NCBI RefSeq assembly: GCF_902833045.1
Contig: NZ_CADFDU010000001.1
Span: 699,927-763,926, forward strand
From: Burkholderia sp. BCC0322
GTDB taxonomy: Bacteria > Pseudomonadota > Gammaproteobacteria > Burkholderiales > Burkholderiaceae
DNA: 64,000 nucleotides
Direction of reading: 5' to 3'
Shown here: positions 24,041-33,215 of the stretch, piece after piece
How positions within the stretch are numbered: the first letter of the stretch is position 1
How the letters are laid out: each line of letters opens with the position of its first letter
Notes under the pieces: generated by a model
Database searches by the model: none
What the model was told of the DNA's origin: nothing
What the model saw: only the letters and a program-made list of their open reading frames with translations
Made by a program: the position numbers and the translations under genes

Positions 24041-25870
24041 TCACTCCACCGTCACCGACTTAGCCAGATTCCTTGGCTTATCAATATCCGTCCCCCTTGC
24101 CAGCGCCGCGTGATACGCAAGCAATTGCATCGGCACCGTATGCAGAATCGGCGAAAGCGGCCCGTAGTATTCATTGAGCCGAATCACCTCGATCCCCTCA
24201 CTCGGCACCAGCCCGCAGTCGACATCCGCAAAGACAAAAAGCCGTCCATTCCGCGCACTGACCTCATGCATGTTCGACCGGAGCTTTTCGAGCAGCATGT
24301 CGTTCGGCGCAACCGCAATCACCGGCATCTCGTTACTCACCAGCGCCAGCGGCCCATGCTTGAGTTCGCCAGCCGGATACGCCTCCGCGTGAATATAAGA
24401 AATCTCCTTCATCTTCAACGCGCCCTCGAGCGCGATCGGAAAATGCATCCCCCGCCCGAGAAACAGCATGTTGTCGTGCCTTGCGAGCAGTTCCGACCAC
24501 GCCATGATCTGCGGCTCCAGCGCGAGCACTTTCGACATCGCATCGGGCAGATGCCGCAGCGCACGCAGATGCGCCTTCTCCTCGTCGTCGCTTAACCGCC
24601 CGCGCACCTGCGCAAGCGACAACGTCAGCAGGAACAACGCAACGAGTTGCGTCGTGAACGCCTTCGTCGAAGCCACCCCGATCTCGACGCCCGCACGCGT
24701 GACGAACTGCAGCGCACATTCCCGCATCAACGCACTCGTCGCGACGTTGCAGATCGCGAGCGTATGCATCATTCCAATGCGCTTGGCGACATGCACGGCA
24801 CCCAGCACATCAGCCGTCTCGCCGCTCTGCGACACCGCGACAACCAGCGTGCGCGGATTCGGCACGCTGTCGCGATACCGGAACTCGCTCGCAATTTCCA
24901 CGCTGGCCGGCAGCTTCGCGATGCTCTCGATCCAGTACTTCGCCGTGAGCGCCGCGTGATAGCTGCCGCCGCACGCGAGCAACAACACCGAATCGACGTC
25001 ATTGAAAACCCGCCACGCTCCGTCGCCGAACAACTCCGGCATGATCGAAGACACATCGAGCAACGTATCGGCCACCGCCTGCGGCTGCTCGAAGATCTCC
25101 TTCTGCATGTAGTAGCGATACGACCCGAGATCGGCCGCGCCGCTATGCGCGGCGACCCGCTGCACCGCGCGCTCGACGCGCTGGCCGGCCGCATCGACGA
25201 TCCAGTAGCGATGAAGCTGAATATCGGCAACATCACCGTTCTCGAGGTAAGCGATGCGATCCGTGATCCCCGACAACGCAATCGCATCCGATGCCAGAAA
25301 ATTCTCGCCTTCACCGACGCCGACGACGAGCGGCATCCCGTCGCGCGCGCCGACGATCCGGTGCGGCTCGTCGCGGCACATCACCGCGATCGCATAGCTG
25401 CCGCGCAGTCGCGCGACCGCACGCCGCACCGCATCGAACAGATCGCCGTCGTACAGATGATCGATCAGGTGCGCGATCGCCTCGCTGTCGGTCTGGCTCG
25501 CGAACACATAGCCATGCGCCTGCAATTCGGCGCGCAGTTGATCGCAGTTCTCGATGATCCCGTTGTGCGACAGCGCGATGCGCGCGTTGGCGTCGCTCGG
25601 CGAGAAGTGCGGGTGCGCGTTGAGCGTGACGGGCGCGCCATGCGTGGCCCAGCGCGTATGCGCGATGCCGGTGTAGCCCGACAGCGCATGCTCGGCGATC
25701 TCGCGCTGCAGGTTGGCCACGCGCTCGACGCTGCGAGCGCGCGCCAGCGCCCGGTCGCGATAGACCACGACGCCGCACGAATCGTAGCCGCGGTATTCGA
25801 GCCGCTTCAGGCCGTCGACCAGGTTCGGCAGGATGTCCCGCTGGGCGACCGCCCCGACAATTCCACACAT
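24041..25870 (-). CDS. glmS: Glutamine-fructose-6-phosphate aminotransferase (isomerizing)
   Basis: 609 residues, the normal GlmS length. It starts MCGIVGA, so Cys2 is the free N-terminal nucleophile of the glutaminase domain after Met removal. Residues about 290-600 form two SIS sugar-isomerase domains ([42 protein letters not shown]), and the end is [12 protein letters not shown]. It makes glucosamine-6-phosphate for peptidoglycan and LPS. The true start is the conserved Met at 25870 rather than the longer frame to 25927. Burkholderia carry several glmS copies, each a possible Tn7 attachment site; here an accessory region lies right after its 3' end. Confidence 0.96.
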   Translation of the reverse strand: MCGIVGAVAQRDILPNLVDGLKRLEYRGYDSCGVVVYRDRALARARSVERVANLQREIAEHALSGYTGIAHTRWATHGAPVTLNAHPHFSPSDANARIALSHNGIIENCDQLRAELQAHGYVFASQTDSEAIAHLIDHLYDGDLFDAVRRAVARLRGSYAIAVMCRDEPHRIVGARDGMPLVVGVGEGENFLASDAIALSGITDRIAYLENGDVADIQLHRYWIVDAAGQRVERAVQRVAAHSGAADLGSYRYYMQKEIFEQPQAVADTLLDVSSIMPELFGDGAWRVFNDVDSVLLLACGGSYHAALTAKYWIESIAKLPASVEIASEFRYRDSVPNPRTLVVAVSQSGETADVLGAVHVAKRIGMMHTLAICNVATSALMRECALQFVTRAGVEIGVASTKAFTTQLVALFLLTLSLAQVRGRLSDDEEKAHLRALRHLPDAMSKVLALEPQIMAWSELLARHDNMLFLGRGMHFPIALEGALKMKEISYIHAEAYPAGELKHGPLALVSNEMPVIAVAPNDMLLEKLRSNMHEVSARNGRLFVFADVDCGLVPSEGIEVIRLNEYYGPLSPILHTVPMQLLAYHAALARGTDIDKPRNLAKSVTVE

Positions 25871-25930
25871 ATCGCGCTCCCTAAATGTCCTGTCTGGATC
25901 AGTGAGAGCGATGGTAGGGCGAGCCAAATG

Positions 25931-26001
25931 GAATTAAATTTCAAAATACAAAAGTAGATGAAATAAATGGCAGGTCAGCTATCATGTTGAAATTAAATTT
26001 C
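25931..26001. promoter_or_regulatory. Two palindromic AATTAAATT operators in the glmS/AsnC gap
   Basis: GAATTAAATTTC (25931-25942) and the perfect palindrome GAAATTAAATTTC (25989-26001) lie 59 bases apart between the divergent glmS and AsnC/Lrp-family genes. AT-rich palindromes of this kind are typical Lrp/AsnC sites, so the regulator probably controls itself and perhaps glmS. Confidence 0.55.
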
Positions 26002-26026
26002 ACGACCTGACTGGAAGGAGCCGCCG

Positions 26027-26518
26027 ATGGCCGGCATCACCCTCGACGATCTCGACCTGCGCATCCTCGCGATCCTGCAGGACGACGCGTCGGTGTCGAA
26101 CCTGCAACTGGCCGAGCGCGCGCTGTCGTCGCCGCCCACCTGCATGCGCCGCGTGCGCCGGCTGACGGAAGCCGGCGTGATTCGCCGGCAGGTTGCGGTG
26201 CTCGATCCGGTGGCGATCGGCACGGCCGTTACCGCGCTGATCGAGATCAGTCTCGACCGGCAGACCGCGGAAGACTACGACGCGTTCGAAGCGTACGTAT
26301 GCGCGGAGCCGGCCGTCACGCAGTGCTACCGCGTGTCGCCGGGGCCCGATTTCGTCGTGGTGGCCGATCTGGCCGACGTCGCCGAATACGACGAATTCGC
26401 GCGAAGGCTGTTCACCGGCGCATCGAACGTCCGCAACGTGCGGACGTTCTTCTCGACACATCGCGCGAAGTTCGAAGCGAATGCGCGGGTCACGCATGCG
26501 ATGCGCAAGCGCGCGTAG
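26027..26518 (+). CDS. Lrp/AsnC-family transcriptional regulator
   Basis: 163 residues. It begins LDDLDLRILAILQDDA, the classic AsnC start, with a helix-turn-helix at about 22-50 (SNLQLAERALSSPPTCMRRVRRLTEAGVI, shown only in part as conserved). A RAM effector domain follows at about 65-150 (VAVLDPVAIGTAVTALIEI, VTQCYRVSPGPDFVVVADL). GGAAGGAG lies just before the ATG. Such proteins form octamers that sense amino acids. It is divergent from glmS with two AT-rich palindromes between. A role in hexosamine supply would be unusual, so glmS control is only a suggestion. Confidence 0.92.
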   Translation: MAGITLDDLDLRILAILQDDASVSNLQLAERALSSPPTCMRRVRRLTEAGVIRRQVAVLDPVAIGTAVTALIEISLDRQTAEDYDAFEAYVCAEPAVTQCYRVSPGPDFVVVADLADVAEYDEFARRLFTGASNVRNVRTFFSTHRAKFEANARVTHAMRKRA

Positions 26519-26550
26519 TGCCCGTCGTGCGTGTCGTGCCCATCGTGCCA

Positions 26551-27408
26551 TCACGCAGCCGCGTCGGCCGCGCCCGCCAGTTGCAGCGGCTTGCCGTACC
26601 CGAAGCAATGCGCGGGTTCCGGGAACGCACGCTGGCGCACGTCGTGCGCGTACTGGCGGATCGCCTCGCGCGTCACCGCATTCGCATCGGCATAACGCTT
26701 CACGAAGCGCGGGGTGTACGCATCGAATGCGCCGATCATGTCCTCGGTCACGAGCACCTGCCCGTCGCATGCGGGCGATGCGCCGATGCCGATCGTCGGG
26801 ATCGTCAGCGTTTCCGTCAGATGGCGCGCAAGCGCTTCGGCGGTGCCTTCGATGACGACGCAGAACGCGCCTGCCCGTTCCGCGGAGCAGGCCGCGTCTA
26901 ACACCTGCGCGGCCGAACGCGGGTCCATCCCCTGCGCGCGGAAGCCACCCGTCGCGTTGGCCTGCTGCGGCATGAGGCCGACGTGCGCCATCACCGGGAT
27001 GCCGCGCTCGGTCAGGAAGCGGATCGTGTCGGCCATCTCGGCGCCGCCTTCGAGCTTCACGGCCTGCGCGCCGGTTTCGGCGAGCAGACGCGCGGCGGAG
27101 CGGTACGCTTGCGCGGGCGATTCCTGATACGTCGAGAACGGCAGGTCGACGACGACGCACGCCTGCGCGGCGCCGCGCACGACGGCCGCACCGTGTGCAA
27201 TCATCATGTCGAGCGTGACGCGCAGCGTATCGGGCATCCCGTACAGCACCATGCCGACGGAGTCGCCGACGATGATCACGTCGGCCACCTCGTCGACCAG
27301 TTTCGCGATCGGCGCGGAATACGCGGTCAGCGACACGAGGCTGCCGATGCCCTTGGTCGAACGGATCGCGGTGACGGTCTTGCGGGTGGTGCGGGTATGA
27401 GCGCTCAT
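26551..27408 (-). CDS. panB: 3-methyl-2-oxobutanoate hydroxymethyltransferase
   Basis: 285 residues, a TIM-barrel PanB. Typical segments are [30 protein letters not shown] with the metal-binding Asp, [28 protein letters not shown] with the catalytic Glu, and [16 protein letters not shown]. It transfers a hydroxymethyl group from methylenetetrahydrofolate to ketoisovalerate, the first step of pantothenate synthesis. The start at 27408 is set by the [13 protein letters not shown] block that begins PanB proteins. No panC is adjacent, so this may be a second copy. It is convergent with the AsnC gene and divergent from the AraC gene. Confidence 0.95.
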   Translation of the reverse strand: MSAHTRTTRKTVTAIRSTKGIGSLVSLTAYSAPIAKLVDEVADVIIVGDSVGMVLYGMPDTLRVTLDMMIAHGAAVVRGAAQACVVVDLPFSTYQESPAQAYRSAARLLAETGAQAVKLEGGAEMADTIRFLTERGIPVMAHVGLMPQQANATGGFRAQGMDPRSAAQVLDAACSAERAGAFCVVIEGTAEALARHLTETLTIPTIGIGASPACDGQVLVTEDMIGAFDAYTPRFVKRYADANAVTREAIRQYAHDVRQRAFPEPAHCFGYGKPLQLAGAADAAA

Positions 27409-27485
27409 GGGTGGAAGCCGTGTGAAGGAAGAGCCGCCACGGTAGCATCGCGCTCGTTCGTGCAATGACCTTCGGAGGACGTCTT

Positions 27486-28304
27486 ATGTTGCTGGCGGGA
27501 CAATCGGGTGACCCTTACGCGGTGCCGCCGATGGCGCGCCTGCCGAGGCCGCTGTACGTGCGTGCGTTCGGGATTCCCGGCAATGTGAGCATCGACGCGC
27601 ACAGTCATCCGTGGGCGCAGCTGATGTATGCGATGAGCGGTGTGCTCGAGGTCGCGACGCCGTCGGGCCGGCACCTGCTGCCGCCGCACTATGCGATGTG
27701 GATTCCGCCGCACGTGCCGCATGCGGTGTCGACGCGCGATGGCGTCGCGTTTCACAGCCTGTATCTCGATGCCGCGATCGCGCGCGACGACGTGCACGAC
27801 GATTGCGCGATCCTCTGCATGACGCCGCTGCTTCGCGAGCTGGTGCTCGCCACGGCTGAATTGCCGGTGAACTACGACGAGGCGGGGCCGGACGGTGCGC
27901 TCGTCTGCCTGATCGCCGACCGGATCGCACGCATGCGGCAGGCGCCGCTGACGGTGCCGCTGCCGCGCGATCCGCGTCTGCTGAAAATCGCGCGTGCGCT
28001 GCATGCGTATCCGGGCGATACGCGCAATCTCGACGAATGGGGCCATCAGGTCGGCGCGACGCGTCGCACGCTGTCGCGGCTGTTCCGGCAGGACACGGGG
28101 CTGTCGTTTACCGAATGGCGGCAGGCGGTACGGCTGCTGGCGTCGCTGCCGCTGCTCGACGCGGGCGAGCCGATCGGCTCGGTGGCCGCGCAACTGGGTT
28201 ACGACTCGACGTCGTCGTTCATCGCGCTGTTCCAGGCGAAATTCCAGGTGACGCCCGGCGCGTATGCGAAGCGTGAAGCGCGCCGGCCCGTGCTGAACGC
28301 TTGA
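27486..28304 (+). CDS. AraC-family regulator with cupin N-terminus
   Basis: 272 residues. The N-terminal half is a cupin sensor (HSHPWAQLMYAMSGVLEVAT, LLPPHYAMWIPPHVPHAV), and residues about 170-262 hold the two AraC helix-turn-helix units (VGATRRTLSRLFRQDTGLSF and LGYDSTSSFIALFQAKFQVT). The ATG at 27486 is preferred over one at 27465 because GGAGGA lies about six bases before it. It is divergent from panB with about 75 bases between them. Effector and target are not visible; the family often controls a neighbouring exporter, but none is adjacent here. Confidence 0.92.
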   Translation: MLLAGQSGDPYAVPPMARLPRPLYVRAFGIPGNVSIDAHSHPWAQLMYAMSGVLEVATPSGRHLLPPHYAMWIPPHVPHAVSTRDGVAFHSLYLDAAIARDDVHDDCAILCMTPLLRELVLATAELPVNYDEAGPDGALVCLIADRIARMRQAPLTVPLPRDPRLLKIARALHAYPGDTRNLDEWGHQVGATRRTLSRLFRQDTGLSFTEWRQAVRLLASLPLLDAGEPIGSVAAQLGYDSTSSFIALFQAKFQVTPGAYAKREARRPVLNA

Positions 28305-28323
28305 CGCGGCCGCGTATCGCGAC

Positions 28324-28857
28324 TCAGAACGCGAGCGCCTGCTGCACCGGATGGTGGGCGCCGCGCTCGAACCCCGCGCCTTCGAGCGACAGCAGCGCGC
28401 GCTTGCGGTCGATGCCGCCGGCATAACCGGTCAGGCTGCCCGACGCGCCGACCACGCGATGGCACGGCACCATGATCGACACCGGGTTACGGCCGACCGC
28501 ACCGCCCACGGCGCGCGCGCCGCTCATCGGCAACCCGACGCGTTCGGTGATGTCGCCGTACGTCACGAGTTCGCCGAACGGAATGGCGAGCAATGCCTTC
28601 CATACCCGTCGCTGAAACGCGGTGCCGCGCAAGTGAATCGGCACCGAGAACGTTTCGCGCATGCCGGCGAAGTACTCGGCGACTTCTTCCGCGACTTTGC
28701 GCGCAAGCGGCGACCTCGCGGCCGCGTCCGCTTCGGTCACGATCGCAACCGGCGGGAAGTATTTCTGGCCGACGAAGTAGAGGCCGGTCAGCGCATCGTC
28801 CTCGATGCGCACGGCGATGTCTCCCAGCGGGCTCGGAATCAGGTGAGCGGGAGTCAT
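28324..28857 (-). CDS. ogt: Methylated-DNA-[protein]-cysteine S-methyltransferase
   Basis: 177 residues. The active-site motif is MVPCHRVVGASG with acceptor Cys132, preceded by FQRRVWKALLAIPFGELVTYGDI, the helix-turn-helix of O6-alkylguanine transferases, and followed by the LTGYAGGIDRKRALLSLEG signature. It removes O6-methyl groups from guanine in a suicide reaction. The start at 28857 overlaps the end of the Ada/AlkA-like gene by four bases (ATGA), so the two are translated together as a repair operon. There is no regulatory Ada domain in this protein; that function sits in the upstream gene. Confidence 0.94.
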   Translation of the reverse strand: MTPAHLIPSPLGDIAVRIEDDALTGLYFVGQKYFPPVAIVTEADAAARSPLARKVAEEVAEYFAGMRETFSVPIHLRGTAFQRRVWKALLAIPFGELVTYGDITERVGLPMSGARAVGGAVGRNPVSIMVPCHRVVGASGSLTGYAGGIDRKRALLSLEGAGFERGAHHPVQQALAF

Positions 28858-30338
28858 CGCAACACATCTCCATGAAGGCGCCACACGTGCAGTGCGGCAT
28901 ACGCGCGCCACGGCGCCCAGCGCGCCGCATGCGGCGCGGATGATGGCACACGGGTGCGTTCGGCGCGGGCGGGAAGCCACGCATCGTCGGCCGGGAACGC
29001 ATTCGGCCACGCCATCGCGCGCATCGCGACGTACTGCACCGCGTGTTCGTCGAAGCCGGGCAGCGCGCGCAATGCGTCAAGCGTCGTATCGAGCGGCGCC
29101 ATCGGTTCGAGCGAGAGCGTGCCGTCGTCGACGGCGCGGGCGAGCGACACGATCGCCTGTGCGGCTTCGCGCGCGATGCCGATCGTTTCGAGCGCGGAAG
29201 GCGGCAGCGCGGCCAGCGTCGCGGCGGATGGCAGCGCGTGCGTGAGGCCCGGCGGCGCGCCGTCCACCGGCGTGCCGAAACGTTCGGCGATGCGCGCCAG
29301 CACCGGCGCGCCGGCATGCGCGGCCGCAAGCCGTTCGCCCGCGATCGCACGGATCGCGATCTCGACGCCGTCGAACGCGCCCGGTACGCGCAGGCCCGGC
29401 GAGCCGCTCGCGAGTTCGCCGAGATGCGCGTCGATCACGTCGGGGCGGCTGTCGAGATCGAACAGCCGCCGCACGCGCGCGAGCACGGCCGGCACGACCG
29501 GCGTCAGCGCGGGCGACACGTTGACGGCCAGCGCGAAGCGCTGCGGCACATGCGCGACGGACAGCCAACCGGTGACGCGCCCGTAACCGCCGCTGCCGTT
29601 GCCGTTCCGGTTCGGCCATTCCACGACGCGCGCATAACCCTGCGCATCGATCCGCTCGACACCGGCGATCTGCCGCTGCGCGAGAAAGCGCATCAAGTCG
29701 GCCCACGCGAACGGCGGGCGATACGGCAGCGGGAACGTCATGTCGCCATCGGCCGACGCGCGCGCCCCTTTGCGCAGCCGCAGCGGATTGAGGCCGTAGC
29801 GCTGCAGGAACAGGTCGTTGAAGCGCCGCACGCTGCCGAACCCGGCCGTCGACGCCACGACGGCCACCGGCAGCGCGGTATCGGTCAGCAAGCGCTTGGC
29901 CATCAGCAGCCGGTGCGTCTGCGCGAACTCGACCGGCGATACGCCGAACTGCGCACCGAAGATCCGGCGCAGGTGGCGTTCCGTTACGCCCACGCGCTGC
30001 GCGAGCGCCTCGACGGAATGCACGTTCAGGAAACCCTCCTCGATCAGCGTGGCGGCCGCGTCGGCGAGATTGCCGGACAGGTCGAGCAGCCCGTGGCCGG
30101 GCGCGAGCTCGGGGCGGCAGCGCATGCAGGGTCGGAAGCCGGCTTTCTCGGCGGCCGCGGCGCTCGGGTAGTAGCTGCAGTTCAGCGCTTTCGGCGGCTT
30201 CACCGGACAGACCGGGCGGCAATACACGCCCGTCGTCGCCACGCCGACGAAGAACCAGCCGTCGAAGCGGCGATCCCGCGAAAGCAGGGCGTCATAGCAG
30301 GTGTCGGGATCGAGGCGCATGAGGCGACTGTAAACCAT
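28854..30338 (-). CDS. Ada-type regulator fused to AlkA-type 3-methyladenine DNA glycosylase
   Basis: 494 residues from the ATG at 30338 (another ATG at 30320 is possible). Three parts are visible. Residues 1-80 are an Ada metal-binding domain with Cys40, Cys44, Cys71 and Cys74 (YCRPVCP, CMRC). Residues about 85-185 are an AraC helix-turn-helix. The rest is AlkA: an N-terminal beta domain and a helix-hairpin-helix glycosylase with LPGFDEHAVQYVAMRAM and the catalytic Asp region FPADD. It should sense methyl phosphotriesters, activate transcription and excise 3-methyladenine. It overlaps ogt by four bases; together they rebuild the Ada response in two proteins. Confidence 0.93.
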   Translation of the reverse strand: MVYSRLMRLDPDTCYDALLSRDRRFDGWFFVGVATTGVYCRPVCPVKPPKALNCSYYPSAAAAEKAGFRPCMRCRPELAPGHGLLDLSGNLADAAATLIEEGFLNVHSVEALAQRVGVTERHLRRIFGAQFGVSPVEFAQTHRLLMAKRLLTDTALPVAVVASTAGFGSVRRFNDLFLQRYGLNPLRLRKGARASADGDMTFPLPYRPPFAWADLMRFLAQRQIAGVERIDAQGYARVVEWPNRNGNGSGGYGRVTGWLSVAHVPQRFALAVNVSPALTPVVPAVLARVRRLFDLDSRPDVIDAHLGELASGSPGLRVPGAFDGVEIAIRAIAGERLAAAHAGAPVLARIAERFGTPVDGAPPGLTHALPSAATLAALPPSALETIGIAREAAQAIVSLARAVDDGTLSLEPMAPLDTTLDALRALPGFDEHAVQYVAMRAMAWPNAFPADDAWLPARAERTRVPSSAPHAARWAPWRAYAALHVWRLHGDVLR

Positions 30339-30527
30339 CCCGGCCCCCGATTCTGGCTGGAATCGGACCTGTGTATCGACCGCCGTCCCCGCGCACGTCC
30401 GCCGGGAAAATCCGGGAAAAACGGTTAATGGCACGTTGCGAAACAGTCGTCTCTTTTGCCGCGACCAATTTGAGATGACTCATCGAAATCCCCGACTGAC
30501 AGGGCGCCGGCACACGCCCTATCCTTT

Positions 30528-30541
30528 AAAAAACGTTTTCC
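30528..30541. promoter_or_regulatory. LacI-type operator before the MFS hexuronate carrier
   Basis: AAAAAACGTTTTCC contains the 10-bp palindrome AAAACGTTTT (30530-30539). It shares its right half, CGTTTTCC, with the perfect operator at 33163-33178, and lies about 120 bases before the carrier start. Confidence 0.6.
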
Positions 30542-30658
30542 TGATTGATCGGTGGGATCGGCCGTGCGCGACAGCGCGCCGCCGTCCGCCCCGGCGCCGG
30601 TCGCCGGACAACGAACATCGTGCGGCGCGACGGGCGCGGCCGCGCATCGGAGACATTT

Positions 30659-31951
30659 ATGCAATCTGCCGTCGTCGGCACGGTGCGCGCCGTCGCCAGC
30701 CGCTACCGCTGGACCGTCTGTGCGCTGCTGTTTTTCGCGACCGTCATCAACTACATGGATCGGCAGATCCTCGGCCTGCTCGCGCCGATGCTCCAGCACG
30801 ACATCGGCTGGAGCCAGGTGCAGTACGGCCGCATCGTGATGGCGTTTTCCGCGTTCTATGCGCTGGGCCTGCTCGGCTTCGGGCGCATCGTCGACCGGCT
30901 CGGCACGCGTATCTCGTATGCGCTGGCGATGCTGGTGTGGAGCATTGCCGCGATGCTGCACGCGGCGGTCGGCTCGGTGATGGGCTTCGCGTTCGTGCGC
31001 GCGCTGCTCGGCATCGGCGAGGGCGGCAACTTCCCGGCCGCGATCAAGACGACGGCCGAGTGGTTCCCGCGCCGCGAACGCGCGCTCGCCACCGGCATCT
31101 TCAACTCGGGCGCGAACATCGGCGCGGTGTTCGCGCCGGCGATCATCCCGGCGATCGCGGTGGCCTACGGCTGGCGTGCGGCGTTCGTGATCATCGGCGC
31201 GATCGGCCTCGTGTGGCTCGCGGTGTGGCTCGTGTTCTATCGCCAGGCCGATACGCGCGCGCTGGCCGCGGAGTACGACGAGCCGCGCGACGAAGCCGAA
31301 GCGATGGATGCGGCAAACGCAAATGCCGGTGCGCCGCGCTGGGGTGAACTGATCCGCAAGCGCGAGACGTGGGCGTTCCTGATCGGCAAGTTCCTGACCG
31401 ACCCGGTGTGGTGGTTCTACCTGTTCTGGCTGCCGAAGTGGCTCAACGAATCGCGCGGGATGGACATGCAGCACATCGGCCTGCCGCTCGTCTGCATCTA
31501 TGCGCTGACGACGGTCGGCAGCATCGGCGGCGGCTGGCTGTCGTCGATGCTGCTGCGCGCGGGCTGGAGCGTGAACCGCGCGCGCAAGACGGCGATGCTG
31601 ATCTGCGCATGCTGCGTGCTGCCGATCGCGTTCGTGTCGCAGGTGCAGAGCCTGTGGGTCGCGGTGCTGATCGTCGGCCTGGCCGCCGCTGCGCACCAGG
31701 GCTGGTCGGCGAACCTGTTCACGACGGCATCCGACCTGTTCCCGCGCCGTGCGGTGGCATCGGTGGTCGGCATCGGCGGGATGGCCGGATCGATCGGCGG
31801 CGTGCTGTTCTCGGAAGTGATCGGCCAGGTGCTGCAGCGCACGGGCCACTACTGGGTGCTGTTCGCGGTCGGCGCATTGGCCTACCTGATCGCGCTGGCA
31901 GTGATGCACGTGCTCACGCCGAAGATGAAGCCGGCGCAGCTCGACGCATGA
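30659..31951 (+). CDS. MFS transporter, hexuronate/aldarate type (ExuT-like)
   Basis: 430 residues with about 12 membrane segments. YRWTVCALLFFATVINYMDRQ at the start is characteristic of the anion:cation symporter family that includes ExuT (hexuronates), GarP and GudP (aldarates). A loop rich in Glu/Ala lies between the two halves. GGAGA precedes the ATG at 30659. A LacI-type operator upstream matches that before the uronate dehydrogenase gene 1.2 kb downstream of the next gene, so galacturonate or glucuronate is the likely cargo. It is convergent with the LacI gene, with a shared strong terminator. Confidence 0.88.
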   Translation: MQSAVVGTVRAVASRYRWTVCALLFFATVINYMDRQILGLLAPMLQHDIGWSQVQYGRIVMAFSAFYALGLLGFGRIVDRLGTRISYALAMLVWSIAAMLHAAVGSVMGFAFVRALLGIGEGGNFPAAIKTTAEWFPRRERALATGIFNSGANIGAVFAPAIIPAIAVAYGWRAAFVIIGAIGLVWLAVWLVFYRQADTRALAAEYDEPRDEAEAMDAANANAGAPRWGELIRKRETWAFLIGKFLTDPVWWFYLFWLPKWLNESRGMDMQHIGLPLVCIYALTTVGSIGGGWLSSMLLRAGWSVNRARKTAMLICACCVLPIAFVSQVQSLWVAVLIVGLAAAAHQGWSANLFTTASDLFPRRAVASVVGIGGMAGSIGGVLFSEVIGQVLQRTGHYWVLFAVGALAYLIALAVMHVLTPKMKPAQLDA

Positions 31952-31978
31952 GTGTGTGATCGAGCGTCGACAGACGAA

Positions 31979-32004
31979 CGCGCCGCCCAAGGGCGGCGCG
32001 TTTT
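31979..32004. terminator. Bidirectional terminator between MFS and LacI genes
   Basis: CGCGCCGCCC (31979-31988) and GGGCGGCGCG (31991-32000) pair perfectly around AA, followed by TTTT on the plus strand. It sits between two convergent stops, 28 bases after one and 26 before the other. Confidence 0.85.
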
Positions 32005-32029
32005 CTTTCGAAGGCGCGAAGCAGGGCGC

Positions 32030-33022
32030 TCAGCCGGCCGCGGCCGTCGACGCGCGCATGATCAGCCGCGGCTCGAACGTCGAATAGCTCGCATCGGTGC
32101 GGCCCGCGAGCGCATCGATCAGCTTCTGCATCGCGAGTTCGCCCATGTTCTCGCTCTGGATGTCGACGGTCGTCAGCGCGGGCGCCGCGTATGCGCCGTA
32201 CGGCACGTTGTCGATGCCCGCCACCGATACGTCCTGCGGCAGCCGGAAACCGAGCGATGCGGCTTCCTTCATGAAGCCGAGCGCGATCAGGTCGTTGTAG
32301 CAGATCACGGCCTGCGGGCGCTGCGGCCCGAGCATCACGCGCGAGCACGCACGCTCGCCGGCCTCGGCGGTCGGCGCATGCGCATCGTGCACGTCGAGCG
32401 TGAGCCCGGCTTCCGCGAGACAGTCGCGCGCACCCTGAATCCGCTCGTCGTTCACGCGCGCCGTGCCGAAGCCGAGATACGCGATGCGCGTGTGACCGAG
32501 ATTGAGCAGGTGGCGCGCGAGCATGTAGGTCGACAGCCGGTTGTCGATGCCGACGCTCGGAATCGGCAGGCCGGGGCTGCGGCGCAGCAGCACGAGCGGC
32601 TTGTTGAGATCGAGCATCCAGCCGGCTTCTTCATCCGGCATCCGCGTGCTGACGATCAGCCCGTCGACGCGCTGCGCGAGCGCCTCGATCAGCGAGCGCT
32701 CGCGTGCCTGGCTCTCCTCGGTATCGACGAGCAGCAGCGTGTAGTCGTGCTGCAGCGCGACGCGGTTCGCGCCCTTCACCACGTTCGTGAAGTGCGGGTT
32801 GCTGATGTCGAGGATCACGAGGCCGATCGTGCGCGTGCGGCCGGTGATCATCGAGCGCGCGAGCGGGTTCGAACGGTAGCCGAGCCGGTCGATGGCTTCC
32901 TTGAGCCGCGCTTCGACGGTCGGCGAGAAGCGCTGCGTGCCGTTCACGTACTTCGATACCGTCGCGACCGACACGCCGGCTTCCGCCGCCACGTCGCGGA
33001 TCGTCGGGGAAACTTTTTTCAT
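32030..33022 (-). CDS. LacI-family repressor of the uronate genes
   Basis: 330 residues. Residues 1-58 are the LacI DNA-binding domain (TIRDVAAEAGVSVATVSKYV and the hinge helix RSNPLARSMITGRTRTIG). A periplasmic-binding-like ligand domain follows. The start at 33022 is set by MKKVSPTIRD. Matching palindromes with the LacI-type central CG occur before the carrier at 30659, before the uronate dehydrogenase at 33216, and as a half site just upstream of this gene (33031-33041), which fits autoregulation. The inducer is probably a uronate or an aldarate intermediate. The gene is divergent from the dehydrogenase. Confidence 0.92.
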   Translation of the reverse strand: MKKVSPTIRDVAAEAGVSVATVSKYVNGTQRFSPTVEARLKEAIDRLGYRSNPLARSMITGRTRTIGLVILDISNPHFTNVVKGANRVALQHDYTLLLVDTEESQARERSLIEALAQRVDGLIVSTRMPDEEAGWMLDLNKPLVLLRRSPGLPIPSVGIDNRLSTYMLARHLLNLGHTRIAYLGFGTARVNDERIQGARDCLAEAGLTLDVHDAHAPTAEAGERACSRVMLGPQRPQAVICYNDLIALGFMKEAASLGFRLPQDVSVAGIDNVPYGAYAAPALTTVDIQSENMGELAMQKLIDALAGRTDASYSTFEPRLIMRASTAAAG

Positions 33023-33030
33023 CGGAAGGG

Positions 33031-33041
33031 TAACGTTTTCG
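33031..33041. promoter_or_regulatory. Half LacI operator before the lacI-type gene
   Basis: TAACGTTTTCG keeps the ACGTTTTC half of the operator found before both target genes. It lies nine bases before the repressor start, where binding would block its own transcription or early elongation. Confidence 0.4.
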
Positions 33042-33162
33042 TTCGATAACGCCGGATTGTGGCAGAAAAAGGGGGCGTGCGGCCACGCGCCGATATCGGG
33101 AAAGTGCGGATGGTTGCCAACGGGTTCGACCATTGACGTTCAGCGGCGCTCCCGCGTATAGT

Positions 33163-33178
33163 TGGAAAACGTTTTCCA
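33163..33178. promoter_or_regulatory. Perfect LacI-type operator before uronate dehydrogenase
   Basis: TGGAAAACGTTTTCCA is a perfect 16-bp palindrome with the central CG typical of LacI/GalR sites. It lies about 37 bases before the dehydrogenase start and about 140 before the divergent repressor gene. Confidence 0.8.
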
Positions 33179-33215
33179 CCTCAGTCAGATTTCAGGTCAG
33201 ATTCAAGGAGATTCG

